A DNA stretch of 64,000 bases, taken from the NCBI RefSeq assembly GCF_042666875.1, contig NZ_JBHTCX010000017.1, positions 186,001 to 250,000 on the forward strand, in the 5' to 3' direction. The notes beneath the pieces were generated by a model, which worked only from the letters and a program-made list of their open reading frames with translations, ran no database searches and was not told the DNA's origin. Shown one piece after another: positions 16,676 through 24,714 of the stretch. The number at the start of each line of letters is the position of its first letter. Position 1 is the first letter of the stretch. Position numbers and translations under genes: made by a program. The DNA comes from Brachybacterium sp042666875 (GTDB taxonomy: Bacteria > Actinomycetota > Actinomycetes > Actinomycetales > Dermabacteraceae).

Positions 16676-19273
16676 ATGTCAACCGAGAACCTCACGCGCG
16701 ACGAGGCCCGCGGCCGCGCCTCGTTCCTCAGCACCGATTCCTACGAGATCCGCCTGGATCTGACCACCGGCCCGGAGAACTTCCGCACCGAGACCACCAT
16801 CCGCTTCTCCTCCGCCGAGGCCCGCGAGACCTTCGTCGACCTGATCGCGAAGGAGGTCCACGAGATCGAGCTCAACGGCGAGCTGCTCGAGGATCCCGGC
16901 TCCCGCTTCGACGGTGCCCGCGTCCGCCTGCCCGCCCTGGCCGAGGGCGAGAACGTCGTGCGCATCCTCGCCGACGGGAACTACATGAACACCGGCGAGG
17001 GCCTGCACCGCTTCGTGGACCCGGTCGACGACGAGGTCTACCTGTACACCCAGTTCGAGGTCTCCGACGCTCGCCGCATGTTCGCCTGCTTCGAGCAGCC
17101 GGATCTCAAGGCCACCTTCCGTCTGACCGTGACCGCTCCGGATCACTGGCGGCTCATCTCCAACGCACCCACCCCGCAGCCAGCCCCGCTCGAGGGCCGC
17201 GACGGGGCTGCCACGTGGAGCTTCGAGCCCACCGAGCGGATCTCCACCTACCTGGTCGCGCTCATCGCCGGCAACTACCAGGGCGGCACCGGCGAGATCA
17301 CCTCGCGCGACGGCCGCATCGTGCCGATGGGCGTGTTCGCCCGCGCCTCGCTGGCCGAGCACCTGGACGCCCAGAACGTCATCGACGTGACCAAGGCGGG
17401 CATCGACTTCTACGAGGAGGCCTTCGATCAGGACTTCCCGTTCCCCAAGTACGACCAGGTCTTCGTGCCGGAGTACAACATGGGCGCGATGGAGAACCCC
17501 GGGGCCATCACCTACGTCGAGACCTACGTGTTCCGCTCCGAGGTCTCCGACGCGATCCGCGAGCGGCGCGACCTCACCATCCTCCACGAGCTCGCCCACA
17601 TGTGGTTCGGCGACCTGGTGACGATGCGCTGGTGGGACGACCTGTGGCTGAACGAGTCCTTCGCCGAGTACGCCTCCACGCTGGCCAGCGCCGAGGTCAC
17701 CCGCTGGGCCGACGCCTGGACCACCTTCGCCGTCTCCGAGAAGGCCTGGGCCTACCAGCAGGACCAGCTGCCCTCGACCCACCCGATCGTCGCCGACATG
17801 GTCGACTTCGACGCCGTGGAGACCAACTTCGACGGCATCACCTATGCCAAGGGCGCCTCGGTGCTGCGCCAGCTGGTCGCCTACGTCGGCCGTGACGCCT
17901 TCTTCGCCGGAGTGCGCGCCTACTTCGCCAAGCACGCCTGGGCCAATACGGAGCTGACGGACCTCCTGGTCGAGCTCGAGGCCACCAGCGGCCGCGACCT
18001 GAGCTCCTGGGCGCAGCTGTGGCTGCAGACCGCCGGCGTGAACACGCTGCGGCCACTTATCGAGCGGGACGCGGGCAGCTCAGAGCGGGACGCGGGCAGC
18101 TCAGAGCGGGACGACAGCGGCGTGGTGACACGCTTCGCCATCGCCCAGAGCGCTCCGGAGGAGCACCGCACCGTGCGCCCCCACCGTCTGCGCGTGGCGG
18201 GCTTCTCGCTCCAGGACGGCGCGCTCGTGCGCACCGACGAGGTGGAGCTGGACGTGGACGGTGAGCTGACCGAGGTGCCGGAGCTGACGGGCAGACGCGC
18301 CGATCTGTGGCTGCTCAACGACGGCGACCTCGCCTATGCCAAGGTCCGCCTCGACGACGCCTCGCTCGCGGTCGCGATGGACAACCTCCGCACGCTCGAC
18401 GACTCGCTGGCCCGCACGCTGCTGTGGTCGGCCGCGTGGGACATGGTGCGTGACGGCGAGCTGCCCAGCGGCCGCTATCAGCAGCTGGTGCTGGCCAACA
18501 TCACCGGTGAGGCATCCTCGTCGGTGGTGCGGACCCTGCTGCAGCAGCTCGAGGCCGTGGCCGGGCCCTACGCCGCCCCGGCCCGACGCGCGGAGCGGAC
18601 CGCCGCCGCGGCCAGCGCCCTGTGGGAGCTGGCCCGGGCCGCCGAGGCCGGCAGCGACGCCCAGCTGCAGTTCGTAGAGTCGTTCGCGCGACTGGCCCGG
18701 ACCGAGGAGCACCGCGCGATCCTCGAGTCCCTGCTGGAGGGCAGCGTGGAGCTGCCCGGCCGCACGATCGACACCGACCTGCGCTGGAAGCTGGTGATCG
18801 CCCTGGCCGTCCTCGGCGGCATCGACGAGGCCGGGATCGACCGCGAGCTCGCCTCGGACGACACGCAGTCCGGCCGCAAGAGCGCCCTGACCGCGAAGGC
18901 CGCGCTGCCGACCGCGGAGGCCAAGGCGGAGGCATGGCGTCTCACCGTCGAGCAGGACACCCTGGCCAATGAGTCGATCACCGCGGTGATCCAGGGCTTC
19001 TCCCGCGTGAGCGACGAATCGCTGATCGCGCCGTACCGGGACCGCTACTTCTCGATGATCGAGAAGGTGTGGGAACGTCGCTCGACGGAGATCGCCAACC
19101 GCATCGTGCGGGGCTACTTCCCGTCCTCCTACGGCGGCCAGAGCGTGCTGGATGACGCCGACGCGTGGCTCGCCGACGCCGAGGAGGCCGCCTTCGGACT
19201 GCGTCGCATCATCATCGAGGGACGGGACACCGTGGCCCGGCAGGAGCGGGTGCGCGCCGCCGACATCGAGTGA
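16676..19273 (+). CDS. pepN: Aminopeptidase N (M1)
   Basis: An 865-residue cytosolic zinc aminopeptidase that trims N-terminal residues from peptides. The exopeptidase motif GAMENPGA precedes the zinc site HELAHMWFGD (H304, H308) with the third ligand in NESFAEY. A C-terminal ERAP1-like helical domain begins near residue 500. Between the two lies an in-frame 21-bp repeat encoding ERDAGSS twice plus a partial copy. I chose ATG at 16676; ATG at 16667 is also in frame. The gene ends in a strong hairpin shared with the convergent fecB-like gene. In M. tuberculosis, pepN (Rv2467) directly follows the Rv2464c-Rv2466c genes; here about 13 kb of transporter and sensor genes lie between. Confidence 0.95.
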   Translation: MSTENLTRDEARGRASFLSTDSYEIRLDLTTGPENFRTETTIRFSSAEARETFVDLIAKEVHEIELNGELLEDPGSRFDGARVRLPALAEGENVVRILADGNYMNTGEGLHRFVDPVDDEVYLYTQFEVSDARRMFACFEQPDLKATFRLTVTAPDHWRLISNAPTPQPAPLEGRDGAATWSFEPTERISTYLVALIAGNYQGGTGEITSRDGRIVPMGVFARASLAEHLDAQNVIDVTKAGIDFYEEAFDQDFPFPKYDQVFVPEYNMGAMENPGAITYVETYVFRSEVSDAIRERRDLTILHELAHMWFGDLVTMRWWDDLWLNESFAEYASTLASAEVTRWADAWTTFAVSEKAWAYQQDQLPSTHPIVADMVDFDAVETNFDGITYAKGASVLRQLVAYVGRDAFFAGVRAYFAKHAWANTELTDLLVELEATSGRDLSSWAQLWLQTAGVNTLRPLIERDAGSSERDAGSSERDDSGVVTRFAIAQSAPEEHRTVRPHRLRVAGFSLQDGALVRTDEVELDVDGELTEVPELTGRRADLWLLNDGDLAYAKVRLDDASLAVAMDNLRTLDDSLARTLLWSAAWDMVRDGELPSGRYQQLVLANITGEASSSVVRTLLQQLEAVAGPYAAPARRAERTAAAASALWELARAAEAGSDAQLQFVESFARLARTEEHRAILESLLEGSVELPGRTIDTDLRWKLVIALAVLGGIDEAGIDRELASDDTQSGRKSALTAKAALPTAEAKAEAWRLTVEQDTLANESITAVIQGFSRVSDESLIAPYRDRYFSMIEKVWERRSTEIANRIVRGYFPSSYGGQSVLDDADAWLADAEEAAFGLRRIIIEGRDTVARQERVRAADIE
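18062..18118. repeat. 21-bp in-frame tandem repeat inside pepN
   Basis: Two exact copies of a 21-base unit at 18062 and 18083 and a partial third at 18104. They encode ERDAGSS, ERDAGSS, ERDDSG in a linker. The unit is a multiple of three, so copy-number change would not break the frame. Confidence 0.9.
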
Positions 19274-19280
19274 CGGCGAC

Positions 19281-19318
19281 CGAGGAGGCGCTCGGCTCAG
19301 GCGCCGAGCGCCTCCTCG
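19281..19318. terminator. Bidirectional hairpin between pepN and fecB-like gene
   Basis: Arms CGAGGAGGCGCTCGGC (19281-19296) and GCCGAGCGCCTCCTCG (19303-19318) with a six-base loop. The right arm is inside the last codons of the minus-strand gene. There is no U-run, as is common in high-GC actinobacteria. Confidence 0.75.
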
Positions 19319-20349
19319 ATCTGGGGAACCATCTCCTCGAGGGCGTACTGCATCGACAGCACCGAGCCCAGCGAGTAGGCCGAGGCCAGGTCGCCGTCGA
19401 TGACCAGGGCGCGTCCGTCGGCGACCGCCGGGATCTGCTGCCACTGCGGGTCCTCGGAGATCTCCGTGGTCTCGATGTAGATCGGGAAGGCGACGACCAG
19501 GTCCGCATCGAGCAGGTCGAGCTGCTCGGAGGAGATGTCGGCCGAGAAGCCGGAGGCGCCCGCCTCCAGCTCGGCCACGGACGTGGCCAGCACGAAGCCG
19601 AGATTCTCGAGGAACTCCACCCGCTCGGTGCCGTCGATGTAGGCGCCCCAGCCCTCGGAGGTGCGGGTCGCCGCCGAGACGCTGCGACCCTCCCACTCGG
19701 GGTGGTCGGCGGCGGCCTGCTCGAACTGGGCGTCGAGCTCGCTCTGGAGCCGCTCGCCCTCGTCGGGCAGGCCCAGCGCCTGGGCGATCATCTGCAGCTG
19801 CTGCTCGGTGGTGGTGAGGTAGTTGTCGCCCCCGTCGGGCACGCCGACGGTGGTGGCGATCTGGCTCAGCCGGTCGTAGCGCTCCTGGTCCCCGGAGCTC
19901 TTCACGTCCAGGATGAGATCGGGTTCCAGCGCCGCGATCGCCTCGAAGGACGGCTCCAGGGTCTCGATGAGCGTCGGCGCCTGGTCGTACATCCCCTCGG
20001 CCCAGGGGCCGACGCCCTCCCCGCCGAAGGCCAGCCAGTCGGAGGCGCCGACGGGCTGGACGCCCAGGGCGAGCGCGGTCTCGGCATCACCCCAGCCCAG
20101 GGCGACGACGCGCTGGGGCGGGGCCTCGACGGTGACGGGGCCGAACTTGGTGGCGATCTCGGTGGGGAAAGCGCCTCCGCCGCCGTCGGACGCACCGGAG
20201 CCGGACCCCTCGCCCCCGCCCGAGTCGCTGCAGGCGGCCAGTGCGAGCCCCGTGCCTCCCGCGAGAACGGCCAGCAGGCCCCGGCGAGAGAGCCGCGGGC
20301 GCTGTGAGATCTGGCGGGACAGAGGGGTCTGAGAGAGCTGAGGGATCAT
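19297..20349 (-). CDS. Iron-siderophore ABC transporter substrate-binding lipoprotein
   Basis: A 350-residue FecB/FhuD-type binding protein. The N-terminus has a twin-arginine-like SRRGLLAVLAGG and the lipobox LAAC, followed by a Ser/Gly linker, so the mature protein is a lipid-anchored surface protein. The body shows FGPVTVEAPPQRVVALGWGD and the helical-backbone pattern of siderophore binders. ATG at 20349 has GGAG eight bases before it. It is divergent from two permease genes, and a DtxR/IdeR-like iron box lies in the 105-base gap between them. It should bind a ferric siderophore and pass it to the permeases. The ligand cannot be told from the sequence. Confidence 0.9.
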   Translation of the reverse strand: MIPQLSQTPLSRQISQRPRLSRRGLLAVLAGGTGLALAACSDSGGGEGSGSGASDGGGGAFPTEIATKFGPVTVEAPPQRVVALGWGDAETALALGVQPVGASDWLAFGGEGVGPWAEGMYDQAPTLIETLEPSFEAIAALEPDLILDVKSSGDQERYDRLSQIATTVGVPDGGDNYLTTTEQQLQMIAQALGLPDEGERLQSELDAQFEQAAADHPEWEGRSVSAATRTSEGWGAYIDGTERVEFLENLGFVLATSVAELEAGASGFSADISSEQLDLLDADLVVAFPIYIETTEISEDPQWQQIPAVADGRALVIDGDLASAYSLGSVLSMQYALEEMVPQIEEALGA

Positions 20350-20395
20350 GGTGGCTGCTCCGTGGGTGTGAAGGTGGTCCGGCACGAACCGTCGC

Positions 20396-20414
20396 TAAGG
20401 CTACCCTTACCTCA
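20396..20414. promoter_or_regulatory. DtxR/IdeR-type iron box
   Basis: TAAGGCTACCCTTACCTCA matches 15 of 19 positions of the textbook box TTAGGTTAGCCTAACCTAA. It lies between the divergent siderophore-binding and permease genes, 46 bases before one ATG and two bases before a small ORF on the other side. Iron-loaded repressor bound here would switch off both directions. Confidence 0.75.
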
Positions 20415-20416
20415 GC

Positions 20417-20458
20417 ATGAGCCGACAAGCCCCCGACGTCTCCGGAAGCAGACTGTGA
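20417..20458 (+). CDS. Candidate 13-residue leader peptide coupled to fecC-like gene
   Basis: ATG at 20417 opens a 13-codon frame, MSRQAPDVSGSRL, whose TGA (20456-20458) overlaps the GTG start of the permease gene (20455) as GTGA. It begins two bases after the iron box, so a transcript starting at or near the ATG would be leaderless. Translating it would deliver ribosomes to the permease start. The peptide sequence is not recognisable, and chance occurrence cannot be excluded. Confidence 0.35.
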   Translation: MSRQAPDVSGSRL

Positions 20459-21561
20459 GCGGACCCTCCTCCCCCGCCCTCCCGCGGCGCCCGCGCCCCG
20501 GGACCGTTCCATCGCGCCCGCGGGCAGCCGTCGCACTCGTCCTGGCCCTGGTCGCCCTGGCACTGCTGTGCGCCGCGAGCCTGTATATCGGGTCGCGCCT
20601 GGTCCCGCCCGCGACCGTCGGGCGGATCCTGCTCGATGCGGCCACCCACGTCGGCTCCGAGGAATCGGTCCAGCAGCGTGCCGACGCGCTCGGGATCGTC
20701 GTGCAGGACTACTCGGCCGTGGCCTCGCTCCGGGTGCCGCGCACGGTGATCGCCCTGGCCGCCGGCGCCGCGCTGGGCCTGGCCGGGGCGCTCATGCAGG
20801 TACTGACCCGCAACCCGCTCGCCGAGCCGGGGATCCTCGGCGTCAACGCCGGGGCGGCCTTCGCCGTCGTGCTCGCCATCGTGCTGGTGGGCGCCTCCTC
20901 CCCCGCGGCGTTCGTGGCGGCGTGCCTGGTGGGGGCCTTCGTCGCGACCCTGGCCGTGTTCACCATCGGCACCCTGGGCGCCGGCGTCATCACCCCGGAG
21001 CGGCTGACCCTGGCCGGGGTCGCGCTCGGTGCGGTGCTGGCCGGGCTGACCTCGGCCTTCCGCCTCTCCGCGCCGCGCGAGTACTCCATCCTGCTGATCT
21101 GGGAGAGCGGCGATCTCTCCCAGCGCGGCTGGGACACGGCCGCTCCCTCCCTGCCGGTCGCCGCGGCCGGCGTCGTGCTCGCCCTCGCGCTCGCGGGTGC
21201 GATGAACGTGCTCTCCCTGGGAGAGGACATGGCGGCCTCTCTCGGCGCGCACGTCCAGCGCACCCGGATGCTCATGGTCCTCGCCATCACCCTGCTGGCG
21301 GGCTCGGCCACCGCTCTGGCCGGCCCGATCGTCTTCCTGGGTCTGATGGCTCCCCACGTGGCGCGCTGGACCGTCGGCCCCGACCAGACCCGGCTGCTGC
21401 CGCTGGCGGCGCTGCTGAGCGCCGCGATCATGGTGCTGGCCGACGTGCTCGCACGCGTGGTGCTGTGGCCCGGCGAGGTGCCCGTCGGCATCGTCACCGC
21501 GCTGATCGGCGCGCCGGTGCTGATCGTGCTGGCCCGGCGCCGACGAGCGAGCAGCATATGA
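20455..21561 (+). CDS. FecCD-family iron-siderophore permease 1
   Basis: A 368-residue membrane permease with about ten helices. Family marks are LRVPRTVIALAAGAALGLAG, MQVLTRNPLAEPGILGVNAG and, near the C-terminus, PIVFLGLMAPHVARWTVG, the loop that meets the ATPase. The start is taken as GTG at 20455 with GGAAG six bases ahead; an in-frame upstream GTG-type start would overlap the promoter. It overlaps the next permease gene as ATGA. With its partner it forms the membrane channel for ferric siderophore import, controlled by the iron box upstream. Confidence 0.9.
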   Translation: MSGPSSPALPRRPRPGTVPSRPRAAVALVLALVALALLCAASLYIGSRLVPPATVGRILLDAATHVGSEESVQQRADALGIVVQDYSAVASLRVPRTVIALAAGAALGLAGALMQVLTRNPLAEPGILGVNAGAAFAVVLAIVLVGASSPAAFVAACLVGAFVATLAVFTIGTLGAGVITPERLTLAGVALGAVLAGLTSAFRLSAPREYSILLIWESGDLSQRGWDTAAPSLPVAAAGVVLALALAGAMNVLSLGEDMAASLGAHVQRTRMLMVLAITLLAGSATALAGPIVFLGLMAPHVARWTVGPDQTRLLPLAALLSAAIMVLADVLARVVLWPGEVPVGIVTALIGAPVLIVLARRRRASSI

Positions 21562-22628
21562 GCGCCCCCGACGCCTCCGCACGCACCGGGGCCCCGCGCC
21601 GCAGGCGCCATGTGGCCGTGTGCGCCGTGCTGACCGCGCTCGCCCTGGCCATCACCCTGGTCTCCCTCTCCCGCGGCGACTATCCGCTGGATGCCGGCCA
21701 GCTGTTCGAGGCGCTGACCGGCCGCGGGGACTTCGCCTCCACGATCGTGCTGCAGTGGCGGCTGCCGCGGTCGCTGGCGGCGATCGTCTTCGGGGCGGCG
21801 CTGGCGCTGTCCGGGGCGACCTTCCAAACCCTGACCCGCAATCCGCTCGGCTCGCCCGACGTGCTCGGATTCTCCACCGGTGCCTACACGGGCGTGCTGG
21901 TGCTGACGCTCGCGGCCGGCGGCGCCGCCTCGGGTGCGCTGGGCGGCGCTGCGACCATCGTCGGAGCCCTGGCCGGCGGCCTGGGCACCGCGGTGGTGGT
22001 CTACCTGCTGGCGCGGCGCGACGGCCTCCAGGGGTTCCGCCTGATCGTCGTCGGCATCGGGATCTCGGCCATGCTGCACGCGGTGAACGTGTGGATGCTG
22101 CTGCAGGCGCAGGACGAGGTGGCGATGGCCGCGAGCATGTGGGGCGCGGGATCGCTGTCGCTGATCGACTGGCCCGCACTGCTTCCCGTGCTGGGGCTGC
22201 TCGTACTGGCGGTGCCGGCGCTGATCGTCTGCGTGCCGCTCATGGCCCAGCTCGAGCTCGGGGACGACGTGGCCACGGTCCACGGCGTCGGCGTGGAGCG
22301 GAGCCGCCGCCGGATCCTGCTGCTCGCCGTGATCCTGGTCGCGGCGGTGACCGCTCTGTCGGGCCCGATCGCCTTCGTCGCCCTGTCCGCGCCCCAGCTC
22401 GCCAAGCGCCTGGTGCGCGGGACCGGGATCCCGCTGGCTGCGAGCGCCGCCATGGGCGCCGTGCTGCTCGGAGGCGCGGACCTGGTGGCGCAGCACGTGC
22501 TGCCGACCGCGCTTCCCGTCGGCGTGGTCACCATCGTCCTGGGTGGGATCTACCTCGTGGGGCTGCTGCTGGCTCCCGCCCTGCAGACACGATCCACCCC
22601 CGGGCGTTATCGTCAGGGGCATGCCTGA
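21558..22628 (+). CDS. FecCD-family iron-siderophore permease 2
   Basis: A 356-residue permease from ATG at 21558, overlapping the first permease by four bases. It shows WRLPRSLAAIVFGAALALSG, FQTLTRNPLGSPDVLGFSTG and GPIAFVALSAPQLAKRLVRG. The conserved exit loop has SAPQLAKRL where most family members have APHIAR, a normal variant of the second subunit. The reading frame remains open far upstream, but only inside the first permease gene. The expected ATP-binding gene is not next: the following gene is an MscS channel overlapping by eight bases. An ATPase encoded elsewhere must complete the importer. Confidence 0.9.
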   Translation: MSAPDASARTGAPRRRRHVAVCAVLTALALAITLVSLSRGDYPLDAGQLFEALTGRGDFASTIVLQWRLPRSLAAIVFGAALALSGATFQTLTRNPLGSPDVLGFSTGAYTGVLVLTLAAGGAASGALGGAATIVGALAGGLGTAVVVYLLARRDGLQGFRLIVVGIGISAMLHAVNVWMLLQAQDEVAMAASMWGAGSLSLIDWPALLPVLGLLVLAVPALIVCVPLMAQLELGDDVATVHGVGVERSRRRILLLAVILVAAVTALSGPIAFVALSAPQLAKRLVRGTGIPLAASAAMGAVLLGGADLVAQHVLPTALPVGVVTIVLGGIYLVGLLLAPALQTRSTPGRYRQGHA

Positions 22629-23571
22629 CGAACCCCTCGATCCCGGTCGGCTGCTGGCTGCTCCCGGCGCCGACGAGGCCGTGTCCATCGCCGATTCCCT
22701 GATCCAGTGGGTGCTGACCAGCGGCGTCCGTATCGTGCTGATCCTCGTGGCGGCCGCGCTGGGCAGCCTCGTGGTGACGTGGCTGCTGCGGCGCTTCTTC
22801 CGCACCATGGTCGAGTCATCCTCGAAGCTGACGAACGTGGCCGGCGCGGTCGTCAAGCGCGACCCGCGCTCGCTGAAGGCCGCCCAGGCCCGCCGCGAGC
22901 AGCGCGCCGAGACCCTCTCGAACGTGGCCCGCAACGTGGCCCACATGGTCATCTGGGCCGTGGCGCTGGTGATGATCCTCTCCGAGATCGGCGTGGACAT
23001 CGCCCCGGTGATCGCCTCCCTCGGCGTGATCGGCCTCGCCGCCGGCATCGGCGCCCAGACCATCATCCGCGACATCGTCGCCGGCATCGTGATGCTCTTC
23101 GAGGACATCGTCGCCGTGGGTGACTTCGTGGACATCGAGTACGCCAGCGGCACCGTCGAGTCCATCAACCTGCGGGTCACGCAGGTGCGCGCGATCGACG
23201 GCGTGCTGTGGACCGTCCGCAACGGCGAGATCATCCGCATCGGCAACATGTCCCGCGGCTACTCCAACGCCGTGGTGACCCTGGACATCGACGCCGGCGC
23301 GGACGACGACCGCGTCACCGAGGTGCTCGAGAAGGTCACCGGCGAGCTGGCGACGGACCCCGACTGGGTGGAGATCATCCAGAGCCCGGCGGACATCAGC
23401 GGCATGCTCGACGTCGACGGCAACCGCTACCAGCGCCGCATCATCATCCAGGCCGCCCCCGGCGAGCAGTGGACGCTCGAGCGCGAGCTGCGCGGGCGGA
23501 TCCGCGTCGCCTTCGCCGAGGCCGGCATCGACTTCGCCATGCCCCGCTTCGGCGAGACCCTCAAGCCCTGA
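22621..23571 (+). CDS. MscS-family mechanosensitive channel
   Basis: A 316-residue small-conductance channel that opens under membrane tension to release solutes. Helices near residues 30-55 and 100-140 precede the pore helix IASLGVIGLAAGIGAQTIIR, followed by DIVAGIVMLFEDIVAVGDFV, the junction into the cytoplasmic beta domain. A basic linker at residues 78-92 (KRDPRSLKAAQARREQRAE) lies between the first helices. ATG at 22621 overlaps the permease stop by eight bases, yet a -10-like TATCGT ends seven bases before the ATG, so it may also have its own leaderless promoter. Motifs and length are normal. Confidence 0.92.
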   Translation: MPDEPLDPGRLLAAPGADEAVSIADSLIQWVLTSGVRIVLILVAAALGSLVVTWLLRRFFRTMVESSSKLTNVAGAVVKRDPRSLKAAQARREQRAETLSNVARNVAHMVIWAVALVMILSEIGVDIAPVIASLGVIGLAAGIGAQTIIRDIVAGIVMLFEDIVAVGDFVDIEYASGTVESINLRVTQVRAIDGVLWTVRNGEIIRIGNMSRGYSNAVVTLDIDAGADDDRVTEVLEKVTGELATDPDWVEIIQSPADISGMLDVDGNRYQRRIIIQAAPGEQWTLERELRGRIRVAFAEAGIDFAMPRFGETLKP

Positions 23572-23587
23572 TCGCGAGCACCCCCAC

Positions 23588-24064
23588 ATGACCAGCGAGC
23601 CCAGCGAGAGCACACCGCCCAGCGCGAGCACACCGCCCGAGCCGGTCAGCTTCTACGAGGCCGTCGGCGGTCACGACACGTTCGTCGCCCTGGTGGACCG
23701 GTTCTACGCGGGAGTGGCCGAGGATCCGCTGCTGCGGCCGATGTACCCCGAGGAGGACCTCACCGGGGCGAAGGAGCGGCTGCGGACCTTCCTCGAGCAG
23801 TACTGGGGCGGGCCCAAGACGTACGGCGAGCAGCGCGGCCATCCCCGTCTGCGCATCCGTCACGGACCGTTCCCCGTCTCCCCGGCCGCCCGGGACGCCT
23901 GGCTGAGGCACATGCGCGAGGCGGTGGTGTCTCTCGAGCTGGCCCCGCAGCACGAGGAGACGCTGTGGGAGTACCTCGAGCGGGCAGCGCACTTCATGGT
24001 CAACACCGACGACGGCGGCGAGGCACCCATGTCGGGGCAGTCCGTGCCCACGCGCCTGACCTGA
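23588..24064 (+). CDS. glbO: Group II truncated haemoglobin (globin O)
   Basis: A 158-residue 2-on-2 globin. FYEAVGGHDTFVALVDRFYAG is the opening helix pattern, then LRPMYPEEDLTGAKERLRTF, YWGGPKTY and HPRLRIRHGPFPV, which contains the proximal histidine of the family. Tyr and Trp of the distal pocket are in place. The first 18 residues are a low-complexity tail made by an 18-bp duplication (encoding SESTPP SASTPP). Such globins bind oxygen and are linked to respiration and peroxide or NO defence. In M. tuberculosis glbO (Rv2470) also lies shortly after pepN, which fits the syntenic block. Confidence 0.93.
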   Translation: MTSEPSESTPPSASTPPEPVSFYEAVGGHDTFVALVDRFYAGVAEDPLLRPMYPEEDLTGAKERLRTFLEQYWGGPKTYGEQRGHPRLRIRHGPFPVSPAARDAWLRHMREAVVSLELAPQHEETLWEYLERAAHFMVNTDDGGEAPMSGQSVPTRLT

Positions 24065-24115
24065 GGCGCACACCGCCGGGCAGGACGGATCGAGTCCGGC
24101 GGAGCGGCCGGCGCG

Positions 24116-24646
24116 TCAGTCGCGGAAGACGAGAGGCTGAGCGGCGAACTCCTGCAAGCGCCGACGGGAGTCGTCGTCCAGTCGCACCGGGGCGCCGCTG
24201 TCGGCGTCGACCATGACCACCACGGTGCGGGCGCGCGCATAGGGCGCCTGACCCTCGGGATCCTCGCGCGTGAGCACCAGGTAGTCCACGGACAGGCTCG
24301 CCCCGCCGATGCGGGAGAGCCACAGCCGCACCACCGCGCCGTCGCGCCGGTGCCCCATCGAGCGGACGTACTCGATGCGCTGGGAGGCGATCACGGTGCC
24401 GACCGCGGAATCGGTTCCCCCGCCCGGAAGCGCGGCCACCGGCGCCGGTGCCCCGAGGGCGATCTGGTCGTCGGGCGCCTTCCAGAAGGCGGCGATGCGC
24501 GCTTCCTCGAGCAGCCGCACCATCGCGGCGTTGTTCACGTGCCCGTAGGCGTCCAGGTCCGTCCAGCGGACGGCGACGGGGATGTCGATCGGCGAGGACG
24601 CAGAGGAGGGAGCCGACGACGAGGACGGAGACGGAGAAGAAGCCAT
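24116..24646 (-). CDS. Hotdog-fold acyl-CoA thioesterase (4HBT)
   Basis: A 176-residue single-hotdog thioesterase hydrolysing acyl-CoA. The 4HBT signature is VRWTDLDAYGHVNNAAMVRLLEE with the catalytic Asp in TDLDAYGHVNN. It then has QRIEYVRSM and VDYLVLTR strands. The first 20 residues after ATG at 24646 are a Ser/Pro/Ala run. An ATG at 24655 is an alternative start. It is divergent from a TesB-type thioesterase. A homologue sits at the same relative place in M. tuberculosis (Rv2475c, by memory). The natural substrate is not known. Confidence 0.88.
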   Translation of the reverse strand: MASSPSPSSSSAPSSASSPIDIPVAVRWTDLDAYGHVNNAAMVRLLEEARIAAFWKAPDDQIALGAPAPVAALPGGGTDSAVGTVIASQRIEYVRSMGHRRDGAVVRLWLSRIGGASLSVDYLVLTREDPEGQAPYARARTVVVMVDADSGAPVRLDDDSRRRLQEFAAQPLVFRD

Positions 24647-24714
24647 GGTCACCATCGTATGACCAGCGCCTCCGGTGACGCTCCCGCACACCGCAGCCCA
24701 GTACGATCGAGGAC

